A stretch of 40,318 nt of DNA from a virus, in the IMG/VR virus record IMGVR_UViG_3300042503_001061, positions 1-40,318 of that record. One strand, written 5' to 3'. Below the pieces are notes generated by a model. The model saw only the letters and a program-made list of their open reading frames with translations, was not told where the DNA came from and ran no database searches. Positions 7,445-14,648 of the stretch are shown piece after piece. Both the position numbers and the translations under genes were made by a program. Numbering within the stretch: the stretch's first letter is position 1; every line of letters begins with the position of its first letter.

Positions 7445-7623
7445 ATGAACATTATATAGGGTTATGTCCCCCCATTTTGCTCCACTTTACTCCATATCAT
7501 ACCTATAATAAATTAGTTAAACACTTACGTCTCATATATTGAGATTTATATGTGTAATGGAACGATATGAAAGATGGCTTCGTAATGTATATATCCTACA
7601 AAGGCATGTATGCCTATCTTATC
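7445..7623. other. Short non-coding gap
   Basis: AT-rich gap upstream of the 7444 start. Apart from the -10 box, only a small GGCATGTATGCC palindrome (7602-7613) stands out. No convincing gene on either strand. Confidence 0.5.
7451..7456 (-). promoter_or_regulatory. -10 box (TATAAT) opening the Ntn hydrolase unit
   Basis: On the minus strand TATAAT, six bases (GTTCAT), then the ATG at 7444. No good -35 box is visible upstream. Confidence 0.6.
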
Positions 7624-7794
7624 TTATCTTATATATCCCATACTTTCCAGTGATTTTTTTGGTTCGTTCGTAATACTTTTTGTATATTTCCTACAAATAA
7701 TGTATGTTAAAACTGGTATAAACATGATCAAACTGTATAGAAAGTATATAAAAATTGCAGCAAACTTACCTAAAATCAGAAGATATTTATTCAT
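7624..7794 (-). CDS. Small membrane protein
   Basis: 56 residues starting MNKYLLILGKFAAIFIYFLY, probably two membrane segments (about residues 4-20 and 22-36), then a basic tail (RKYTKSITNEPKKS). Its ATG follows the stop of the next gene upstream after one base (TAAAATG), which supports a coupled pair. The AT-rich setting makes chance hydrophobic ORFs likely, so confidence is moderate. Confidence 0.45.
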   Translation of the reverse strand: MNKYLLILGKFAAIFIYFLYSLIMFIPVLTYIICRKYTKSITNEPKKSLESMGYIR

Positions 7795-7795
7795 T

Positions 7796-7957
7796 TTATT
7801 TAGCTGCATAATCGGAGGGGATGTACTTATATATTTCATTACATCTGATACAGTATGTATATGTATATAGGGTAAATGGACATGATGATTGCACACCCTC
7901 CAGGTGTCCAAACATAAAACAAACAAACTTGTCATATATTCCAGTGATTATTTTCAT
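7796..7957 (-). CDS. Small cysteine-containing protein
   Basis: 53 residues with CPFTLYTYTYCIRCNEIY, three cysteines including a CxxC that could bind zinc. AAAGGA lies ten bases before the ATG. It is the first ORF after a degenerate copy of the recurrent promoter at 8040-8061 and is followed closely by the 56-residue membrane protein. Confidence 0.5.
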   Translation of the reverse strand: MKIITGIYDKFVCFMFGHLEGVQSSCPFTLYTYTYCIRCNEIYKYIPSDYAAK

Positions 7958-8039
7958 GTGTTCGTAATCCTTTATTTATTTTAAGATAACTATTTTGTCG
8001 GAGTGTAGATGGTATATCCATATACTTATAGGGAATACT

Positions 8040-8061
8040 ATCATAGCATATAGAGCTGACA
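8040..8061 (-). promoter_or_regulatory. Degenerate copy of the recurrent promoter
   Basis: Minus strand: TGTCAGCTC (two mismatches to TGTCAGACC), four bases, then TGCTATGAT, in the exact spacing of the other copies. The conserved upstream region (AATCACGGGAA, TTACGA, TGTCAA, then GCCGACA near 8138) is also present. Confidence 0.6.
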
Positions 8062-8141
8062 TTTGTCAAATATTCCCGTGATTTTTTATATTGGTTCGTA
8101 ATACTTGACATATATTATTTTATATGATATTGTCGGCACAT

Positions 8142-8167
8142 CTTGGAGGCTTTGTCAAGCCCCCAAG
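8142..8167 (-). terminator. Hairpin after the 8179 gene
   Basis: CTTGG/CCAAG and GGCTT/AAGCC form an 11-bp stem with one mismatch, placed just past the stop codon. There is no T-run, so it may be an attenuating or RNA-protecting hairpin rather than a classical terminator. Confidence 0.5.
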
Positions 8168-8178
8168 GGTGTGTTGTA

Positions 8179-8376
8179 TTACTTTAATTCAGTTGTGCCG
8201 TCTTGGATAAATTCAATTCTAGTAATAGCAAATTTCAAACCTGCTACATAGCCAGAATCAAACTCATCTCTGTCCTCACCATACTCTGTTTCTTGTTCCT
8301 CAAGGTCTTGAATCAAGGTATCAAGATTTAATTGTAGGTGTGCGTGTAGTTTCTGTAATAGTTCATCATTTGTCAT
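8179..8376 (-). CDS. Small acidic hypothetical protein
   Basis: 65 residues, mostly helical and acidic (LIQDLEEQETEYGEDRDEF), then GYVAGLKFAITRIEFI. AAGGT precedes the ATG by eight bases, and the gap to the gene upstream is 12 bases, so the two are co-transcribed. Function unknown. Confidence 0.75.
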   Translation of the reverse strand: MTNDELLQKLHAHLQLNLDTLIQDLEEQETEYGEDRDEFDSGYVAGLKFAITRIEFIQDGTTELK

Positions 8377-8388
8377 AGTAATACCTTA

Positions 8389-8604
8389 TCAGTTTTCATC
8401 ATAGTTGTCAAGTTGGATTGGTTCAGGCACTTCCGCCTTGTATCCCTCTGTCATTTTGTAGTGCCACCTCAACCAGTTATGCAAACGCACTTCTGAATTG
8501 GGTGTAAGCAGATTTGCGGTCTGGTGTGCTAGGTCAATAACATTAGTCCTTTCATCTGAAAAAATGTCTGCTATCTTTTTGGCTTTAGTTCTGTGTTCGC
8601 TCAT
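8389..8604 (-). CDS. Small hypothetical protein, leaderless
   Basis: 71 residues, helical, with a basic N-terminus (MSEHRTKAKKIADIF) and a tryptophan-rich middle (LHNWLRWHYKMTEGY). The start codon lies six bases after TAGGAT of the recurrent promoter, so no leader is made. Function unknown. Confidence 0.75.
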   Translation of the reverse strand: MSEHRTKAKKIADIFSDERTNVIDLAHQTANLLTPNSEVRLHNWLRWHYKMTEGYKAEVPEPIQLDNYDEN

Positions 8605-8610
8605 TGTTCA

Positions 8611-8632
8611 ATCCTATCATAGAGGTCTGACA
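8611..8632 (-). promoter_or_regulatory. Recurrent promoter, copy 1
   Basis: TGTCAGACC, four bases, TGATAGGAT on the minus strand, then six bases to the ATG at 8604. It begins two bases past the preceding stop codon, with no room for a conventional -35 outside the coding region. Confidence 0.75.
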
Positions 8633-8634
8633 CT

Positions 8635-8841
8635 TTACCACTTGGCAAGGTCGTTTCCGTATTCATCTGTTAAGTTTAAGTTATCTGGTGTGGAGAATAC
8701 TTCAAGGACGTGTTCCTTAATGTACTCCAGGATAGATTCAACTGTGGCTGGCTGTCCAGTAGAATCCTGGACCACTGCTACAAGTTCATCATTAACTGTA
8801 TAGATATGCTTCTTCATGATCTCAATTGTTTGTGGTAACAT
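8635..8841 (-). CDS. Small acidic hypothetical protein
   Basis: 68 residues with a mixed beta start (KHIYTVNDELVAVVQDS) and an acidic C-terminal half. GGGAGGT sits at good distance from the ATG. Coupled by TAATG to the gene before it. The recurrent promoter of the next gene begins right after its stop. Confidence 0.75.
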   Translation of the reverse strand: MLPQTIEIMKKHIYTVNDELVAVVQDSTGQPATVESILEYIKEHVLEVFSTPDNLNLTDEYGNDLAKW

Positions 8842-9011
8842 TATTTACCTCCCAACCTATCAAGACTATCTTCAAGTGCTTCTATGTATGTGTCTATGAC
8901 ACCCTCTAGATTAACTAAGACTGCTAAGGTTAATTGGTCCTCATCTTGCATTAAGGCACCTTGCAGATTAGTAATGGTATGTTTAATAAACTTGTTAATC
9001 TCTTTATCCAT
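8841..9011 (-). CDS. Small acidic helical protein
   Basis: 56 residues (begins MDKEINKFIKHTITNLQGAL), acidic and probably a single helical unit. Both ends join neighbours through one-base TAATG overlaps, which makes the call reliable despite its size. Its 3' end supplies the GGGAGGT ribosome site of the next gene. Confidence 0.75.
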   Translation of the reverse strand: MDKEINKFIKHTITNLQGALMQDEDQLTLAVLVNLEGVIDTYIEALEDSLDRLGGK

Positions 9012-9445
9012 TACCAGTTCCTGTCATCTAGAATGTGATCAATGCCAGCATCTACGGCTTCATAGAATGTGTCATAGATTTCTCCCATATCTTCATTGTG
9101 TGCAAACACTTCCCACCAAGGATTCATACGATAGATTTCAAATCCACTATTACTAATAGTTTTAATAAACTGCAGCAACTGAATATCGTCATTGATACCC
9201 TCTGCCTCTAGATCATCTGAATATCTAACAATTGTTGCACACTCATCAGTTAGTTCACCATTAACTAATTCTGGTAGTGTTAAGTGCATCTCACCACCAC
9301 GCTCAACCTCAACCACACGGTCCAAGTATGTGATAGTTGCATAAGACTCATAGCCCTCCTGCCAAACATAAAACTCTGGCATCTGCTTGGAGGTAGGAAT
9401 AGTCTGTGTGTATTCTACTGTTACGCCTTCTAAGTTCATACCCAT
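9011..9445 (-). CDS. Acidic hypothetical protein
   Basis: 144 residues, strongly acidic, beta-rich N-terminal half (GVTVEYTQTIPTSKQMPEFY) and an alpha/beta C-terminal half (FIKTISNSGFEIYRMNPWWE). Two in-frame ATGs lie six bases apart; the second (9439) is also possible because AGGA precedes it. Stops in a TAATG junction. No recognised domain. Confidence 0.75.
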   Translation of the reverse strand: MGMNLEGVTVEYTQTIPTSKQMPEFYVWQEGYESYATITYLDRVVEVERGGEMHLTLPELVNGELTDECATIVRYSDDLEAEGINDDIQLLQFIKTISNSGFEIYRMNPWWEVFAHNEDMGEIYDTFYEAVDAGIDHILDDRNW

Positions 9446-9448
9446 ATC

Positions 9449-9685
9449 CTATACTGTTTTCTTAGATAAGTCAAGTCTTGTCAGGTTCCAGGCTAAAAGT
9501 TCTTCTAGCCTCAAATATTCTGTCTCTACACCAAGATCATCTTTAACATCTTCCCAACGTCCACTAGTTTTATTGTATGCAGCACCGTGAACTTCTCCAA
9601 AGTTTAATTCAGTAGTTTCTGCATCAACCATAAAAGCTCCCCAATCCTCATCATAAACTACTACCCAATGATATTCGTAACTCAT
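9449..9685 (-). CDS. Small acidic hypothetical protein
   Basis: 78 residues, acidic and aromatic (MSYEYHWVVVYDEDWGAFMV), ending in a leucine-rich helix (YLRLEELLAWNLTRLDL). Starts inside the stop of the upstream gene (ATGA overlap). Function unknown. Confidence 0.75.
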   Translation of the reverse strand: MSYEYHWVVVYDEDWGAFMVDAETTELNFGEVHGAAYNKTSGRWEDVKDDLGVETEYLRLEELLAWNLTRLDLSKKTV

Positions 9686-9870
9686 ACTCCCACTTCCTTA
9701 AATGTATCTACTACTACTTGACATACTCCGTCTAGCACTTCATCACTCATTCCGTCAAGGAAAGTCATTAGATTTTCCTGCAACTGTTCTACAACTAATT
9801 TCATTCTTTCCAACTCTTCTTTATCTAATTTCAGCACATCAAAGTGCACTTCATCTTGCCAGGTATTCAT
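9682..9870 (-). CDS. Small helical hypothetical protein
   Basis: 62 residues, acidic and almost entirely helical with a heptad-like stretch (LDKEELERMKLVVEQLQENL), so a short coiled coil is likely. Four-base ATGA overlap with the following gene. Confidence 0.7.
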   Translation of the reverse strand: MNTWQDEVHFDVLKLDKEELERMKLVVEQLQENLMTFLDGMSDEVLDGVCQVVVDTFKEVGV

Positions 9871-9871
9871 A

Positions 9872-10054
9872 CTAATCCCTCTCGTGTACGATTACGTCTT
9901 GTAGGTACATAACTTCTGGGTCAATCTTGTAACTATTAATTAGGTGTTGTCTTGCTTGTTCAATAACAAACTCATCAGTTGGTCTTTCATCAAAAGAAAC
10001 ACTTGTGATCATTACCATAGACTCTAATACAAACTCTACGTTGTATTCATACAT
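9872..10054 (-). CDS. Small hypothetical protein
   Basis: 60 residues, beta-rich start (MYEYNVEFVLESMVMITSVS), then a helix and a short strand. Tightly packed: one base separates it from the next gene, and TAATG joins it to the one before. Confidence 0.7.
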   Translation of the reverse strand: MYEYNVEFVLESMVMITSVSFDERPTDEFVIEQARQHLINSYKIDPEVMYLQDVIVHERD

Positions 10055-10281
10055 TAGTTAATCTCCACTTCTAATCCGTGATACTCTAAAGAAATCATTG
10101 TCTGTTCTAAGTCAGCAGAGTCGTCACACTCATCATAGTAGCCAAGGTTCTTAAAATGATTCCAAGCATCATCATTATCAAAATCAGGATTGTCTGCTAG
10201 ATAAGATTCCCAATCTTTCTGATCTATCTTCATTGACCATTGTGATTCAAAAGTTCCCTGAAAGGTTGCTGTCAAATACAT
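10054..10281 (-). CDS. Small acidic hypothetical protein
   Basis: 75 residues rich in Asp and Glu with several aromatics (WESYLADNPDFDNDDAWNHF). Such acidic small proteins are common in phage early regions and some mimic DNA; that role is only a possibility here. Confidence 0.72.
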   Translation of the reverse strand: MYLTATFQGTFESQWSMKIDQKDWESYLADNPDFDNDDAWNHFKNLGYYDECDDSADLEQTMISLEYHGLEVEIN

Positions 10282-10538
10282 TACACTATCTCCAGTCTGT
10301 TCTTGGCAAAGAATAGGTCTGTGCCGTCCTCATCTTTAATACTAATCTGTGCAGGTACATCAAACTTATCAAGGAAAAGGTGGTGTTCAATCTGCCATTC
10401 TTGATCTTTAACAAACTCAATCATAGCCTCATGTGAAATAGGGTGTCCATGAATACCATACTCACCTGTTGCCAACATCATCTTAATTAATGCTTCCTCT
10501 GAATAAATAACTTCTGTGGTTGCTACTAAATACGTCAT
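10281..10538 (-). CDS. Small hypothetical protein
   Basis: 85 residues, mildly acidic, alpha/beta (MTYLVATTEVIYSEEALIKM). One-base overlaps with both neighbours place it in the middle of a coupled operon running from 10705 to about 8635. Confidence 0.72.
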   Translation of the reverse strand: MTYLVATTEVIYSEEALIKMMLATGEYGIHGHPISHEAMIEFVKDQEWQIEHHLFLDKFDVPAQISIKDEDGTDLFFAKNRLEIV

Positions 10539-10705
10539 TACTTTTTACCTCTGATAATAATTTGTACCATTTCTTCTGTGTGATAAAAATGCTTTACAAA
10601 CTTGTAAGCAGTTTCCCATTGTTCTAATTCGATACCACCAACATTATGCAGTTCAACAAAATCATCTGCTAGTGTTTGTAGTAATGGATTGTCTGTGTCA
10701 ATCAT
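10538..10705 (-). CDS. Small helical hypothetical protein, first gene of its operon
   Basis: 55 residues (starts MIDTDNPLLQTLADDFVELH). A longer frame reaches back to 10849, but that extension runs through the recurrent promoter and its upstream region. The start at 10705 has AAAGGAC at proper distance and a leader of about 30 bases, so it is preferred. Confidence 0.68.
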   Translation of the reverse strand: MIDTDNPLLQTLADDFVELHNVGGIELEQWETAYKFVKHFYHTEEMVQIIIRGKK

Positions 10706-10734
10706 TTCTGTCCTTTTGTAGGTTGATACTGTGT

Positions 10735-10756
10735 ATCCTACCACATAGGTCTGACA
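10735..10756 (-). promoter_or_regulatory. Recurrent promoter, copy 2
   Basis: TGTCAGACC, four bases, TGGTAGGAT. A long conserved upstream region follows out to GGTCGGC (about 10830-10836), with two TTTACGA repeats and TTGTCAA. It drives the operon starting at 10705. Confidence 0.75.
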
Positions 10757-10851
10757 TTTTATGCAAGTCCCCATGATTTCCGTGAAAATTTCGTAAAGAT
10801 CGTAAAGGTTGACAACTACATTGTTTTGTGGTCGGCAAGCTTTGGGCATAG

Positions 10852-10880
10852 AAAAACCCCCTGAAGGGAAAACAGGGGGT
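10852..10880 (-). terminator. Rho-independent terminator
   Basis: Minus-strand stem CCCCCTG/CAGGGGG with a nine-base loop, followed by TTTTTCT. It closes the unit ending with the gene at 10895. Confidence 0.9.
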
Positions 10881-10894
10881 GTCTCTATTTATTA

Positions 10895-11056
10895 CTAGCG
10901 AACTGCTACATAAGGTAGTTCACGCTCACCGTTTTTCATCTGACGCTTAGACACGTTATCCACAAAGTGTCCGTTAGCATCTCGCACAACTACACGCTGG
11001 CTCTTACCAAAACGTGTGTTCCACTTTTCTTCTGCAATGAATAGTTTCTTTGCCAT
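10895..11056 (-). CDS. Small basic hypothetical protein
   Basis: 53 residues, basic and beta-rich (MAKKLFIAEEKWNTRFGKSQ, then RVVVRDANG), with the look of a small SH3- or OB-like nucleic-acid-binding protein, though no family is recognised. The leader has AACCTAATAGAAAAGAGA, related to leaders of neighbouring genes. A strong terminator follows its stop. Confidence 0.7.
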   Translation of the reverse strand: MAKKLFIAEEKWNTRFGKSQRVVVRDANGHFVDNVSKRQMKNGERELPYVAVR

Positions 11057-11128
11057 TTCATTTCTCTTTTCTATTAGGTTGGTGGACAGTTTAGTGTGGT
11101 GTCCAGCACTTCCTACCTACTAGGAAAT

Positions 11129-11620
11129 CTAGTATCGTTCGTCTATTGAATCAATGTCTGCATCAAATTCTTGAATCTCATACTTAGATTCATTTGATTC
11201 GATTGTAATGTCAAAGTCATAGACACTTAAATCAGAAGCATCTTCATTGACAGGAATAGAAACTGTTGCCTTGATTGTTACATTGAATTCAACTTCAACT
11301 TCCTTGGACAAGTCAATACCAAAGATGTTTGCAATTTCAGTTGCGTGTTCTTCGCCAATCTCATCAAAGTTCTCAACAAGATAATCTTTTAACTTGTCTT
11401 GTGCTCTTGAGTTACGGTTGTTAGTTTCTTGTACTGCCTCTAGTCTCCAGTAAGTTCTAGAAATGTCGTCTGCATTTTCTGTTTCAAACTTTGAGTCTGA
11501 CGGTGTACCGTAGTAGTAACCCTTTCGGACAACAATAGTTGCCTTTGGGTCATACTCTGGCTTGTATTCTGTTATGGTTGCTGGTATGCCAAATGTTGGC
11601 TCTCCTGTGGTAAACTCCAC
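11129..11620 (-). CDS. Acidic hypothetical protein
   Basis: 163 residues, acidic, with beta-rich halves; the C-terminal part alternates hydrophobic and charged residues (EVEFNVTIKATVSIPV). The start is GTG with GGAG eight bases upstream (CCTACAAGGAGAATAACGTG). The preceding DUF1281-like ORF ends two bases before it. Function unknown. Confidence 0.75.
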   Translation of the reverse strand: MEFTTGEPTFGIPATITEYKPEYDPKATIVVRKGYYYGTPSDSKFETENADDISRTYWRLEAVQETNNRNSRAQDKLKDYLVENFDEIGEEHATEIANIFGIDLSKEVEVEFNVTIKATVSIPVNEDASDLSVYDFDITIESNESKYEIQEFDADIDSIDERY

Positions 11621-11621
11621 G

Positions 11622-12389
11622 TTATTCTCCTTGTAGGTTGTTTGTTGATACTAGTGTATCAGAGAGGTCTGACATTTCTTGCCATTCCTCCAGTTCGTTA
11701 TCCCACCTGTATTTTGTAGTATCTACAGGGCAATCTTCATAGCCGTTCTCTGGGTCTCCATACTCACAGATGCATTCCTTATCTCTATCTTTGTAGTCAG
11801 CGTGGGACATTGGGAAATCATACTCATCACAGGCAATGTCTTCTCCAGCCTTGAATGTGCAAGAACCACCCCAACCAGTCTCCTCCTCATACTCATAGTC
11901 AAACTCAAGAGTTGGGTATTGTTCTGATAGTTTTAGTAGAGCCTCTCCAACAGGACTCCAAGCGGTTTCAAAGTGATACATAACAGAACCATCATCATTA
12001 ACAGTTTTAATAGTATTAGGATACTCATTGTCATCAGATACACATACGTCCCATTTAGTTCCCCAGTTACGGCAGTTCCAATGATACCAGTCTTGGTCTT
12101 CACGCATAGAGCGAACAAACTCTGCCATAAATTCTTCACCATCAAGTTGCTTCTTAGTAAAGACTTCTTTTTCATAGTATGATTCAAGGTCTGTTGGTTT
12201 TACAATGTTCCAAAAAGCAAATACAGGATTGTTGTATTCTTCAAAGTCAGCAACCTTTGTGTACTTACCATCAACAAACTTATGAACAGGGTGGTGCATA
12301 GTGAATGGCTGGTTAAGTTGTTCAACCATCTTATCTAATTCTGATTGCTCACCTGATACAACAAGTGAATTAAATACCCAGTTTGGCAT
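11622..12389 (-). CDS. DUF1281 / Api92-like protein
   Basis: 255 residues. The start MPNWVFNSLVVSGEQSELDK and the later FAFWNIVKPTDLESYY and NWGTKWDVCVSDDN match the Api92-like ferredoxin-fold family found on plasmids and phages. The biochemical role is unknown. An acidic, cysteine-containing C-terminal extension (ECICEYGDPENGYEDC) may bind metal. The last 17 or so residues are encoded by the promoter and ribosome site of the next gene, so the C-terminal tail may be a by-product of that overlap. Confidence 0.85.
   Translation of the reverse strand: MPNWVFNSLVVSGEQSELDKMVEQLNQPFTMHHPVHKFVDGKYTKVADFEEYNNPVFAFWNIVKPTDLESYYEKEVFTKKQLDGEEFMAEFVRSMREDQDWYHWNCRNWGTKWDVCVSDDNEYPNTIKTVNDDGSVMYHFETAWSPVGEALLKLSEQYPTLEFDYEYEEETGWGGSCTFKAGEDIACDEYDFPMSHADYKDRDKECICEYGDPENGYEDCPVDTTKYRWDNELEEWQEMSDLSDTLVSTNNLQGE
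11653..11674 (-). promoter_or_regulatory. Recurrent promoter inside a coding end, copy 3
   Basis: TGTCAGACC, four bases, TGATACACT. It lies inside the last codons of the DUF1281-like ORF and would drive the GTG-started gene at 11620. Confidence 0.7.
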
Positions 12390-12419
12390 TTGTTCTTCTT
12401 TCTAGTAGGTTATGATTAC

Positions 12420-12441
12420 ATCATAGCAGATAGGTCTGACA
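12420..12441 (-). promoter_or_regulatory. Recurrent promoter, copy 4
   Basis: TGTCAGACC, four bases, TGCTATGAT, with the long upstream region out to GCCGACC (12504-12510). The leader carries AACCTACTAGAAAGAAG before the ATG at 12389. Confidence 0.75.
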
Positions 12442-12508
12442 TTTTCTGGTGATTCCCGTGAGTATTTCTTAAGTGTCGTAACAAGAGCTTTGGATCTTAA
12501 CGTGCCGA

Positions 12509-12544
12509 CCCAATTTCCCAACTTTGTCAAGTCAGGAAACTGGG
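12509..12544 (-). terminator. Hairpin after the DUF932-like gene
   Basis: CCCAGTTTCC can pair with GGAAATTGGG with one mismatch, directly past the stop at 12555. The loop contains TTGACAAAG. No T-run, so termination efficiency is uncertain. Confidence 0.5.
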
Positions 12545-12554
12545 TGTGTTGGAG

Positions 12555-13550
12555 TTAGACCTCAGCCAACTCACGCACAATGGATAGCAACTTATTCTTT
12601 TCTGCATTTACAACAGGGTCAAAGCCACTAGCACCCATTAGGATACTTTCCTTGTTTTCACTACGGGCAGAGCGATACCAGTCTAAGCGTTCTGTTAGTG
12701 CATTGTAAGCACCCCAAGCATTACCAGCAATCATTCCGTTAGTGTCACCACCATAGATTTCATCTAGCAATTCAATCTTGTTTTCCCACTTAGTCATAGC
12801 ACCTCTAGTGTCCTTGTCTGGCATTGGGTAAGCGGTTGCAACAATTTCAGCAAACTTAGACTTAGTGATTTCCTTTTCAATCATAGCCTTAGCCATAACT
12901 TCAAACTCATCAATGTAAGTGTTAGCAAGACCAAGTGCTTGACGAGCCTGTGCAACACGTCCGTCTAATGACTGTGTGTGACGTAACTTGAAAGACTGCT
13001 TAGCACCCTTGCGGAATACTGCGGTGTGAGTATTCATACAGGTCATACGGATTGGAGTAACAGTTGCTTGAACAGCACTAGAACCATCGTGGCTTGTAGA
13101 GATAGCAAGGTAATTCTTAACTACGTCTGCAACACCTGTTGGGTCAAGTATGGTTTCACGCTCAAGTGCTAATGCACCAAAGACAAGTCTACCTTGCTTT
13201 AGAGAACCAGCAACTTCCCAACGTCCACCGTCAAGCAAGTTATCACCAAATGCAAATAGTTCTTCATTCTGCAATACCTTGTAACGCTCACCTACAACAG
13301 ATAAAACATCTGGATGCTTGTCTGCTGGATGATTACGAACAACAAGAAAGTTAGACTTTACTGATGTGTAGTTTTCAGGTAGTGCAACATCTTCAAGACG
13401 TACATCCCAGTTATCAAGGTTTGCTAGTTCTAGCATTTCTGATGTGGTCACTTCATTTTGGAATACAGTTCCAAGTTGGTGGTAGGCAGGTACACGCAAG
13501 GAAGCATAAGAAGCCTTGCCGTTTACAATTTCAATTTGGTCAATAGACAC
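12555..13550 (-). CDS. DUF932 / TIGR03299-like phage-plasmid protein
   Basis: 331 residues from a GTG with AAAGGA seven bases upstream. A longer frame starting at 13604 (MSDP...) is rejected because that ATG lies within the promoter motif. Recognisable family features are PAYHQLGTVFQNEVT near the start, VVGERYKVLQNEELF, ISTSHDGSSAVQATVTPIRM and CMNTHTAV. These proteins are common in phages and plasmids and abundant in early regions; their function is not established. It has its own promoter and a hairpin at its end. Confidence 0.88.
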   Translation of the reverse strand: MSIDQIEIVNGKASYASLRVPAYHQLGTVFQNEVTTSEMLELANLDNWDVRLEDVALPENYTSVKSNFLVVRNHPADKHPDVLSVVGERYKVLQNEELFAFGDNLLDGGRWEVAGSLKQGRLVFGALALERETILDPTGVADVVKNYLAISTSHDGSSAVQATVTPIRMTCMNTHTAVFRKGAKQSFKLRHTQSLDGRVAQARQALGLANTYIDEFEVMAKAMIEKEITKSKFAEIVATAYPMPDKDTRGAMTKWENKIELLDEIYGGDTNGMIAGNAWGAYNALTERLDWYRSARSENKESILMGASGFDPVVNAEKNKLLSIVRELAEV

Positions 13551-13581
13551 GTTTTTTCCTTTGTTAGTGTTTGATAAGATT

Positions 13582-13603
13582 ATCATAGCATAGGGGTCTG
13601 ACA
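13582..13603 (-). promoter_or_regulatory. Recurrent promoter, copy 5
   Basis: TGTCAGACC, four bases, TGCTATGAT. Upstream conservation extends to GCCGACC (13680-13686), next to the tRNA 3' end. Drives the DUF932-like gene. Confidence 0.75.
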
Positions 13604-13694
13604 TTTACCAAACTTATTTAGTGTAATTTCCTGTGAATTCGTAAGCATTTCGTAATTGTTATATTGCTGTTATAAAGCTGCCGACCCGATTTTG

Positions 13695-13768
13695 CGATCT
13701 GTATGGGACTTGAACCCACAACCTCTACCGTGACAGGGTAGTGCTCTAACCAATTGAGCTAACAGACC
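13695..13768 (-). tRNA. tRNA-Asp (GTC)
   Basis: Full cloverleaf: acceptor GGTCTGT/ACAGATC with one G-T pair, D arm GCTC/GAGC, anticodon stem CTACC/GGTAG with loop CTGTCAC (anticodon GTC), and T arm GTGGG-TTCAAGT-CCCAT. The discriminator is G and CCA is not encoded. It lies alone between protein genes. It may supplement Asp decoding for the many Asp-rich small proteins; that is inference. Confidence 0.95.
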
Positions 13769-13866
13769 TTATGGTAAGCAGTTTATAGTCTGAGTATGGT
13801 GCTTAGGACTGTCCCCTTTATTTTACCTGCGTGGCTGTGGCAGGTTTTGGTTTCGGATGTAACCTA

Positions 13867-14352
13867 CTACCAAGATGATTGGTATTCAAAGCCATCAAAT
13901 CTACTTTCAAGACAACGATTAATAATCTCAATGGTTTCATTCAAACCAGCATAGTAGTATTCATCATAAGTAGTTGAACCAAAAAAGAATCCTGCACCTG
14001 TTGGCAATAAATCTTCTGCCAATTCTTTATGTGCAAGAACTTCAATGCAGGTTGCTTTTAATTCTTCTAACTGTTGACGGGTTACATAGTATGAACCACA
14101 GTTATCTTCACCGTCTTGAACATTATCAACAAACCATTGATGAATCTGATTAGCCTTACGCCAGTAACCCATTGGGAAATCAATAGAGATGCCAGCAAAG
14201 CCTTGCTTGTCAATAACATCTTCCATTTCAAATGCTTCAACAATTTTCTTAAATGTTTCATTAGGTGTGTCAAGAATGTCACCATTCTCATCACGACCCC
14301 AATCGGTGCGTGAAATGTATTCACTTGCACGAAGATACATATCTAGTCCCAT
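13867..14352 (-). CDS. MGLDMYL-type phage protein
   Basis: 161 residues. The start MGLDMYLRASEYISRTDWGR is typical of a widespread, uncharacterised phage and bacterial family that also has a GYWRKANQIHQWFV segment and a closing TYDEYYYAGLNETIEI segment. The frame extends four codons further, but GGAG stands eight bases before the ATG at 14352. The leader carries TACCTACTAAAG. The tRNA-Asp lies downstream. Function unknown. Confidence 0.82.
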   Translation of the reverse strand: MGLDMYLRASEYISRTDWGRDENGDILDTPNETFKKIVEAFEMEDVIDKQGFAGISIDFPMGYWRKANQIHQWFVDNVQDGEDNCGSYYVTRQQLEELKATCIEVLAHKELAEDLLPTGAGFFFGSTTYDEYYYAGLNETIEIINRCLESRFDGFEYQSSW

Positions 14353-14382
14353 TGTGGACTCCATTCTTTAGTAGGTAAGTTT

Positions 14383-14404
14383 ATCTTATCAGATAGGTCT
14401 GACA
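14383..14404 (-). promoter_or_regulatory. Recurrent promoter, copy 6
   Basis: TGTCAGACC, four bases, TGATAAGAT; drives the gene at 14352. It follows the terminator of the 14456 gene with no long upstream region. Confidence 0.75.
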
Positions 14405-14412
14405 ATTTGTGT

Positions 14413-14444
14413 GGGTGGGGTGCAAGGGTAAAAACACCCCACCC
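14413..14444 (-). terminator. GC-rich hairpin terminator
   Basis: Perfect 10-bp stem GGGTGGGGTG/CACCCCACCC with a 12-base loop, just past the stop at 14456. No T-run, but the stem is strong. Confidence 0.7.
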
Positions 14445-14455
14445 AAGTCAATTAA

Positions 14456-14614
14456 CTACTTAACAGTAGTCCAACGGTCTTGACCGTTCACATCAAGTTT
14501 GATACGCAAAGTACCATTCTTGTTTTCCTTAACTTCTGTTACGGTTCCAGTTACAGCAGACTTCTGCGTGGTGAACTGTGAGCCAACAGTTGGGGCTTGG
14601 ATTGTGTTTTCCAT
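14456..14614 (-). CDS. Small beta-rich protein
   Basis: 52 residues (begins MENTIQAPTVGSQFTTQKSA), predicted as a small beta barrel with VTGTVTEVKENKNGTLRIKL strands; an SH3/OB-type fold is plausible. The longer frame from 14671 starts inside the promoter motif and is rejected. GAGAAG precedes the ATG, and a strong hairpin follows the gene. Confidence 0.72.
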   Translation of the reverse strand: MENTIQAPTVGSQFTTQKSAVTGTVTEVKENKNGTLRIKLDVNGQDRWTTVK

Positions 14615-14648
14615 TTGCTTCTCTTTTCTATTTGTTGTTGATGTTATC

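Noticed and set aside
7610-7870. Plus-strand hydrophobic ORF of 86 residues
   Set aside because: AT-rich DNA yields chance hydrophobic frames on both strands; the opposite strand has coupled ORFs behind a promoter-like site.
10706-10849. N-terminal extension of the first gene of the 10705 operon
   Set aside because: It runs through promoter copy 2 and its upstream cassette; the start at 10705 has AAAGGAC in place.
13551-13604. Longer start of the DUF932-like gene (MSDPYAMIIL...)
   Set aside because: The ATG is part of the promoter nine-mer ATGTCAGACC, upstream of the transcription start; the GTG at 13550 has a proper ribosome site.
13800-13850. Terminator at the CCTGC/GCAGG hairpin
   Set aside because: The five-base stem has a T-rich tail only on the plus strand, where no gene is expressed; not strong enough to call.
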